Shown: positions 58,153-64,000 of the stretch, piece by piece | Numbering within the stretch: the stretch's first letter is position 1 | Layout: the number at the start of each line of letters is the position of its first letter | Origin: Orbilia blumenaviensis | Taxonomy: Eukaryota; Ascomycota; Orbiliomycetes; Orbiliales; Orbiliaceae | DNA: 64,000 bases | Direction: 5' to 3' | NCBI GenBank assembly: GCA_036872755.1 | Contig: JAVHNS010000004.1 | Coordinates: forward strand, 2,666,001 to 2,730,000 | Position numbers and translations under genes: made by a program | The notes under the pieces: generated by a model | What the model was told of the DNA's origin: nothing | Database searches by the model: none | What the model saw: the letters and a program-made list of their open reading frames with translations, nothing else

Positions 58153-59012
58153 GCTTTGAATTTTTTCTTCTTTTGATTATTTGCTCTGTGGTCTCTGCCC
58201 TGAATTCCTGGAGTTCTCAAATGGTCATGAGCGTGTGTATTTTGTGTTTTTTCGGAGTTCGGTCGGTCGGTCTGTTGGGGAACACGGCATCTTTACACTT
58301 TCGCGCGGCTTTTATTTTCTCTTAAAATTACTGCATGCAATCGGTTGTAGAACCATATATACCTAACTTAAGAACTTTCTTGTCATTGACCCGTATATAC
58401 ATGTCACTTTTTTTTTTAACATTTGCGTGCATCGGCTCAAGTGGCACCGGAGGCACATATCGCTGTTCGCTCGCTAACTAGTCAAGCTACCGGCTAACGA
58501 AATCTGTCGGAAGTTAATCGAGGAGAGGGCAAAAGGGATCCCCTCCCCTTGCCTTGCCTGCACTGCGCGTAGTCTGGTTCACCGGCTGTGTAGGCTGGGA
58601 ACCCTTGCCGGGGACCCTGTCGATATGAAGTTGGGACGGTTTTAGTTTTGGCACAGCACAGTCAGCAACAATTCTATTGCAAACCTCTACCGAACATTTA
58701 ATTCACCATCATTGCACTGTCGTCGCCCCCGTCTGGTATGCTGGCATCACCAATCAATCTATCTTCCGTTTTTATACCAAAGTATTCTTAGAATCACCGG
58801 TCTCCTCTACAAAATCCAGTTGTGACTGTTTTAATCGCCATCCCCGAATAAGATAGGAATACAACGCCGTCTCAGTCCGGAATCTTACTAGCCTCATTGT
58901 TTCCTGTTCCATTCGTCATCATCGCTGTGAGGCTGGTCCCACAGCTCAGCTGGTCCCCCTTATAACTACCACCGCCCCTCCCCGATTTTCATCCCATCAT
59001 CAAACTCTCAAC
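58153..59012. other. Intergenic region
   Basis: It comprises the T-rich 3' flank of the glycosyltransferase gene and the CT-rich promoter of the following gene (58670-59012). A run of T occurs at about 58409-58418. No other gene. Confidence 0.6.
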
Positions 59013-60797
59013 ATGGACTCCATGCTCTCAACGTCCGACAGTCCTGCGGGTATCGCTGACCAGTGTACCGACGAGTCCTGCTTCCCCCCGGGGCTTAAAC
59101 CCGCTGCCACCCCGTTCACATCCTCGCTTCTTCTCACTAGCTTATCCTCCGTCCCATTTTTCACAACCTTCCTCTTCATTTCACTATTCGCCTTTTTCCG
59201 ACTCTTTCCATACATCACCAATGATCAAAATGGCTCCCGACCGGCTCTCACGCCGACTCTGTCGCTGCAGCCCGTGGGTCGAACTTCCCCATCGACAGTA
59301 TACCGCAGGTTAAGCGCCGTAGTGTTCGCCGTAACCCTTGGTACGACTGGTGTTCTCGGCGAACTTATCCTCTGTGAAATTATGGACTGGGGCGATATGT
59401 CCGCCCGGTGGTTTTGGTTCCGGAGCACAACCAATATTCTGCTCGTAATGCTCATAATCGTCGCCCCGTTGCTCGAAATCTATTCCTTCGTCCACCGAAG
59501 AGACGAGGGTACCGCCGAAGTCCTTTCTCCGATATCCACGAAGAAAATCAGCTCTTGGAGGAAAAAGACAAAAAGTGTTGCAATGCTGCTGATGTTCGGG
59601 ACTTGGATATGGCTCTTCTATAAGCTCGGAGACCATTTGCCATTACCGCCAATTGACGAAGCTCTGTTTCCGGATGGGAATGTGTCATTTGAAACGACGG
59701 CAAAGGGTATGAGCGACGAATGCTTGAGTAGATTGGGTGTTATCGGTGTTTCCGTAAGTCATACCTTCAACGGCCATAGTTGAATGAAATATAGATAATC
59801 TAATATGAGGATAAAAATGTAGTTAATGGCCCTTCTCTCCGGCTTTGGCGCTATTTCCGCCCCCTGGTACTGCTTCGCCCGTCGTCAGAAACCTGTTACT
59901 GAAACCGACCTTCGCCGCGCCCAGGGCGGCCTCGAGGTAACAACTCAGATGCTCGAAGCTAAGCGCCAGAAACTCGCCACTATCGAACGAAAGCTCAACT
60001 CGAAAGGCTCGCCTGAAGTGAATACTGGTGCTGGCAGCATCCTCACAAAGATGATGTCCTCTCTCCGTGGTGGAAATGATGACCTTAGGGAGGCATCGGC
60101 ACTGCAGATGGAGATTTCTGGCTTGGTATCGATGCAAACCAGCTTAGGCAACGACGTACAAAATATTACAACCAGATTGAAGGAACAGAGCAGGGCCCAA
60201 ACAATCTTGGGCAGGATCTACAGAGTCGTGCAGTTCGCTTTTGCGATATACTGTATTTACCGTATATCTTCAACCATGCTCCTCCGATTCTCAGCGTGGA
60301 GCACAGCAGCACACGGCGGAACGGTGACATTCTCCCAAAAGGACCCTATAGGAAATATCCTTGCGGTGATAATCAAACACTACGACCCAGACCTCAACCG
60401 CGAGGCATGGAGCCGCAACATTGGATTTGGATTCTCCGGACTCATCATCCTCGGTTCGTTGAACTCGGTTTTAATAACTTTCAATATGATCACCAAGGCC
60501 GCTCCAAGTGTCTGGGGGCACGCAGGTCTGGCACTGGCGGTCAGTCAAGTTACAGCTATTTACGTCATGTCCGCCGCAGTTCTGCTGAGAAGTTCTTTGC
60601 CGAAGAACATGGGCAGCGTTCTTGGCAGTGCTTTGGGAGTGATGTTAGATGTCAGATGGGTCGACGGGTGGTTTGACAATGTCTTCCTAGTAGGAAGTGC
60701 TGTTACGCTCGTTTGCCTTATGGTAGTAAAACGCTTTAGAGAGGAAGAGGCGTTGACTGAAGAGGAAATCTTAGAACGGGGCAGCAAAATGATGTAA
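59013..60797 (+). CDS. Golgi pH regulator / GPR89 family membrane protein, 571 aa, two exons
   Basis: Exons 59013-59753 and 59823-60797; the 69-nt intron has a GTAAGT donor, a CTAAT branch and an ATGTAG acceptor, and joins GVIGVS to LMALLSGFGAIS in phase 0. The protein has several membrane helices: about 38-65, 98-120, 130-152, 190-205 and, after a soluble loop, about 410-560. LLSGFGAISAPWYCFARR followed by T..DL..AQ..LE.TTQMLEAKR with a coiled-coil loop is the hallmark of GPHR/GPR89 (plant GTG1/2). In animals these act as Golgi anion channels that keep the Golgi acidic; plant members were reported as abscisic acid receptors. A Golgi membrane role is most likely here. Length exceeds the human protein (455 aa) because of N-terminal and loop extensions. 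Confidence 0.9.
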
Positions 60798-61339
60798 GCT
60801 GCGTTCGGAGTTTACGCTTGCGGTTATGGGATTTTGAAAGGGACTTTCAAAGAATAGTTCAAGCTTACCAGCATTGTCATGAGTAAGAGGGCCAATTTGA
60901 GGGCCTTTTTTTTTTTTCCTGCTTTGTTTTTTATATCCTTCTCGCTTTTGAGCATTGGCGTTATTCATTTTTACGAGTACTAATGGAAGGGAAAGGCATT
61001 GATGGGGTTAATTCTCCTGCATTTATGGAGTCACGATCGCTTCTGGTTTGAATTTTTGGTATAACTACACTTGTACCTTCATTCGTTTGTAATTTAAATG
61101 ACTGTATAAGTAGATAGTATGAGTACATACATCAGTACTCAGAAAATAATAATATATTGCATTGCTTTCCCATTGAGTCTATCGCACATACATCTACGTT
61201 ACGCTGATACTTGGACTTTAATTGCCCTCGCTCCTCTGTCTGTGCATATCATACTCCCCCCATGCATAACTCATGCTCGTAACTCGAGTTATAAATAATT
61301 TGGATACCCCTAGCTAGGTCGACGAGGTCTCATGGAGAT

Positions 61340-61978
61340 TTACTCCCAAGGCGCCGCCGCCGCCGCCTTCTTGACGTTTCCAACCATCTCACCAAGAATA
61401 ATATTTTCATATGGATACCCCCCCGTTTCTGTTAGTATTTCTCCAAAACGATACCAACCATCCCACAGGTACTCGGTAGACTTCCCGTACCTTCGATAGA
61501 ACAAGATTCCAACGATCCTGTTTGTTGCGATAACCAATACCATTCCTCCGAGTACAAGGCTGAGAATTACTATCGATGTTGGACTCATTTCTACAGCTGC
61601 AACTGGCGCCCGTGGGGTTATCGGGTTAGTAACGTTGCTTGAGGCTGTTACTGTGCATTTACCAGTGACTATTGTTACCGTTGCAATTGGCGGATGCGGT
61701 GGTGGTGGTGGTGGTGGTGGTGGTGGTGGTATGTATGTTACAACGGGGATAATATTTTTTAATATAGATATACTATTATCGTCGTCCCTGTCTAAGATTG
61801 TATTCGATTTAAAGGGGCGTCGATGGCGTTTGCGAGTAAGTATATATATATATATATACACTGGGACCGAGACTAATATATACATATGTATACATATGAA
61901 TTTTCTTTCCGGATTGCGTGTTAGCCATACTTGTCCCTGGCATTTCGCGACCAGCCTGGCTGTATTTATCAAAGGCAA
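61340..61978 (-). CDS. Doubtful membrane-segment ORF, up to 212 aa
   Basis: The C-terminal half looks protein-like: a helix (SPTSIVILSLVLGGMVLVIA, about 130-150) followed by basic residues, YLWDGWYRFGEILTETGGYP and a Lys/Ala-rich end. The N-terminal half is driven by microsatellites: the TA tract encodes a Tyr/Ile run and the GGT tract encodes 11-12 prolines. If real, the gene probably starts inside or after the proline run or has upstream exons I cannot place. The product would be a small single-pass membrane protein of unknown function. Confidence 0.3.
   Translation of the reverse strand: MPLINTARLVAKCQGQVWLTRNPERKFICIHMYILVSVPVYIYIYILTRKRHRRPFKSNTILDRDDDNSISILKNIIPVVTYIPPPPPPPPPPPHPPIATVTIVTGKCTVTASSNVTNPITPRAPVAAVEMSPTSIVILSLVLGGMVLVIATNRIVGILFYRRYGKSTEYLWDGWYRFGEILTETGGYPYENIILGEMVGNVKKAAAAAPWE
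61698..61727. repeat. (GGT)10 microsatellite
   Basis: Ten uninterrupted GGT units, read as polyproline on the minus strand. Confidence 0.9.
61841..61858. repeat. (TA)9 microsatellite
   Basis: Nine TA dinucleotides following GTAAG. Confidence 0.85.
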
Positions 61979-62478
61979 CTTAGCATGGATTTGGATTCCT
62001 GTTAAAAATTAACACACATGCGAAAGGTTTTTTATTTTGGGTAGTAAGAAAAAAAAGAAGAAAAGAAAAAATGCAAGCTTGAATTTGTTTCCCGTAGGAC
62101 ATCGAAGTAAAACATCTAGAAGAAAAACTAGTATAAAAAGGAAGAAGAAAGCGACCCATAAAAACGCCGGTCTCTGTAAAAACATTATTTCTCCACCCGT
62201 ATTTGCCCAAAAGTTTGGATCAGACAAACTTAAAACGATCTGGCTTAGCTTTACAAACCAACTTGGATGAACAGTTGTCAGTTTGTAAGTAAAGACAGAA
62301 AGAAATAAAATCGAAAAAAAAAAAAAATTGCAGATACGATTGAATTAAGAGAAACCGGAGATAGAGGGAACATTGCTGTCTTATGCAGGGAAACAGAAGA
62401 GAGAAAACGGAGGATTTGCAACCAGAACGTAAATTAGATGAGAAGGGCTGTTAGTGAGAGGGAATTGTTAAGATAAGT

Positions 62479-64000
62479 TCACTCCTTCGGCTCTACGATG
62501 ACCCAATCATCCTCCTTCTGAACGGTGTTTAGAGATTCAGTGTAGGCTGGCAGTCCCCTTTCTTTCTCGTCGTCATCGAGGATAGCGGCCTTACCCTTAC
62601 CCTTCTCCCTTGCGGATATCGGCTTCGGGCTAAGTGGTGTGATTTGCTCATCAGTGTCAGTAGCCTTTCCCTTTCCTTTATTCTTTGTTACGCCCTCCTC
62701 TTCGGTTGCGTCGTCGTTGGCCGGTGTCTTCGGGGGTCGATCCGCGTATCCGTCTTCCTTTAACAAATCCTTCTTCTTTGCAGCTTCTTGGGCCACCTGC
62801 ATTGCTTTGATAATCTTGAGCTTCATTTCCTCCATATTCAGCTTAGGTGTAGTCGACTCCATGATCTCAACGACTTCGTCTTGTTTACACTCTCTGACAG
62901 CAAGGTCTGCGACCCTTTGCAGACCATCTTCGGCATTCTTCTTGTAGTCAACGTATTCTGTATCAATGCTATCTTCGGCTTCGTATATTTCCTTCATTCC
63001 TTCCAAAGCGACAGCGAAGAGTCGGCCCGCCTTGGCAAGATTTTCAATCTTGATTTTCTTTCCATGGACTCCTTCTTTCAGCTTTGTCTTAACCAATGTG
63101 ATTCTCGCATGGTCTACCATCATCTGATACCACAGTACCATGCTTTCCGTGAAGTCGATCGTTCCTTCGTCGCCTTCCCCTTCCGGTGGCTCCTTTGGGT
63201 TCGTCTCGTCGGGCAGTACCTTTCCACCCCCATCTTTTCCAAAATAGCACATCGGCAGGAATTCCTCCAGCATTTCAACAGCAGCGCCCCTCTTCTTAAC
63301 CTCTTCCCAATCTATCAATTCCCCCAGCACCTGAAAGGCTCTCTGTATCAAGTTCTCGGCCTTCTTGGCGTCGAATAGTCTATCCTCGCCCACATATTGT
63401 AAGGAAGCCAGCGCGGTGCTTCGTAGAACTCTGGCGTCCAGAAGTTGGATCGGTGGCGGGAGGATGACGCGTTGGCGCACATAATCCAGTTCGGCGAGGG
63501 CGCAGGAACAGCGTTTCGAGGCGTCGTGGGAGTCATGGGTTGATGTTGAGAGGAGGGCGAAGTGGAGTTGACGCTCGGCTTCGCGGATTTTCCCACGGAG
63601 GAGATCGATGAATAGAGGCGAAAGGGCGTTCGGACCTGTTATCAAGGTTCGTTAGTCGGTCTCGAGTATATATGTGTATGTGTTATGTGTGTATATATGG
63701 ATGGATAGGATGAGATGGGGATTTAGGGCGGGGTGTGTTGTGGTGATGGTGGTGGGGGCATTAAGCTCAAGCCTGGGTGACCTTGTGTATTGGACCTAAG
63801 TGCAGTGCAGTGCAGTGCAGTGCCTGATGCCAGTGACGGTGACGGTGACGGCGAACCTACCTCTGGAGACAAGCTTCAAGTTATCATATTGTGACGGGCC
63901 ATCTTCATGGTACTCAAAACTGCTAGTTCGACGTTTCTGCAGGGGCTGGGGGATGATATCATCACCCGAGCTTCCGGCAGCTACCGCGCTGGGTCGCTCG
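62479..64000 (-). CDS. Uncharacterised charged protein, 5' end beyond the window
   Basis: Two exons are visible, 62479-63635 and 63861 to beyond 64000. The intron (225 nt) has a GTAGGT donor, a GACTAAC branch and a GATAACAG acceptor; joining restores KLVSRG-PNALSPLFIDLLRG in frame, and the upstream exon stays open to the window edge, so the N-terminus is missing. The 431 visible residues are mostly helical: LRGKIREAERQLHFALL and LAELDYVRQRV near the start, an acidic loop, LWYQMMVDHARITLVKTKL in the middle, and a Lys/Glu/Asp-rich disordered tail with two KGKGKA motifs that ends DDWVIVEP. The helical repeats could form a TPR-like scaffold, but I recognise no family. No membrane segment is visible. 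Confidence 0.75.
63800..63851. repeat. GTGCA and GTGACG short tandem repeats in an intron
   Basis: Four to five AGTGC units (63800-63823) and, ten bases on, three GTGACG units (63833-63851), all within the 225-nt intron of the last gene, the longest intron seen in the window. Confidence 0.8.

Larger units (their letters stand above)
60798..62478. other. Intergenic region with microsatellites and one doubtful frame
   Basis: Convergent 3' ends. Poly-T at about 60906-60918, AT-rich DNA, a GGT tract, a TA tract and an A/G-rich stretch around 62045-62070 and 62317-62330. The only candidate gene is the minus-strand frame at 61340-61978, described separately. Confidence 0.5.

Noticed and set aside
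1..64000. tRNA, rRNA or CRISPR-like structures
   Set aside because: I looked for A/B-box pairs such as TGGC..AGT..GG with GGTTCGA and for regularly spaced repeats, and found none; a covariance-model search would be more reliable than reading by eye.

Overview
The window looks like nuclear DNA of a filamentous ascomycete (Pezizomycotina). Genes carry short spliceosomal introns (51-140 nt where both ends are inside complete genes) with GTAAGT/GTATGT donors, CTAAC/CTGAC-like branch sites and CAG/TAG acceptors. Promoters are CT-rich, gene families are fungal (Som1, Clr5, spherulin-4, CFEM-like), and intergenic DNA is AT-rich with scattered TAGGTACC palindromes. I cannot fix the class. I rebuilt all exon structures by hand; in each multi-exon model the splice phases close without a stop.

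Layout. 1-7129 has no convincing gene, then comes an uncharacterised protein (7130-8167). 8168-14043 is an AT-rich, gene-free stretch holding a roughly 750-bp inverted-repeat element with a second small MITE nested in it. At 14044-16128 a RAD51-paralog gene (XRCC2-like) and a Som1-like gene lie head to head with start codons one base apart. An ankyrin protein (16791-18428), a CFEM-like membrane protein (21607-23301) and a membrane-anchored degenerate aspartic protease (24872-26899) follow. 29780-33637 carries DPH6 (diphthamide synthesis) and DOM34 (ribosome rescue) in tandem. Then come a small unknown gene and a 1310-residue Clr5-domain protein (37397-41562).

43096-58152 is the most interesting functional block: a spherulin-4/GH135 hydrolase, a UDP-glucose 4-epimerase with extra segments, and a 2858-residue multi-membrane GT4 glycosyltransferase resembling bacterial PelF. 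Epimerase, hydrolase and giant transferase are the core of the galactosaminogalactan (GAG) exopolysaccharide cluster of Aspergillus; no deacetylase (Agd3) or GH114 (Ega3) gene is visible here. The glycosyltransferase is preceded by a spliced upstream reading frame in the same frame, closed by a TAG 12 bases before the main ATG. A Golgi pH regulator homolog (59013-60797), a doubtful ORF, and a gene running off the right edge finish the window.

The most unexpected structural signal is a tiny dispersed insertion. Two 35-bp copies differing at one base (24033-24067 and, inverted, 36765-36799) and an 11-bp version (20223-20233) are each flanked by different perfect 8-bp direct repeats, as if a mobile unit of only 11-35 bp had duplicated its target three separate times.
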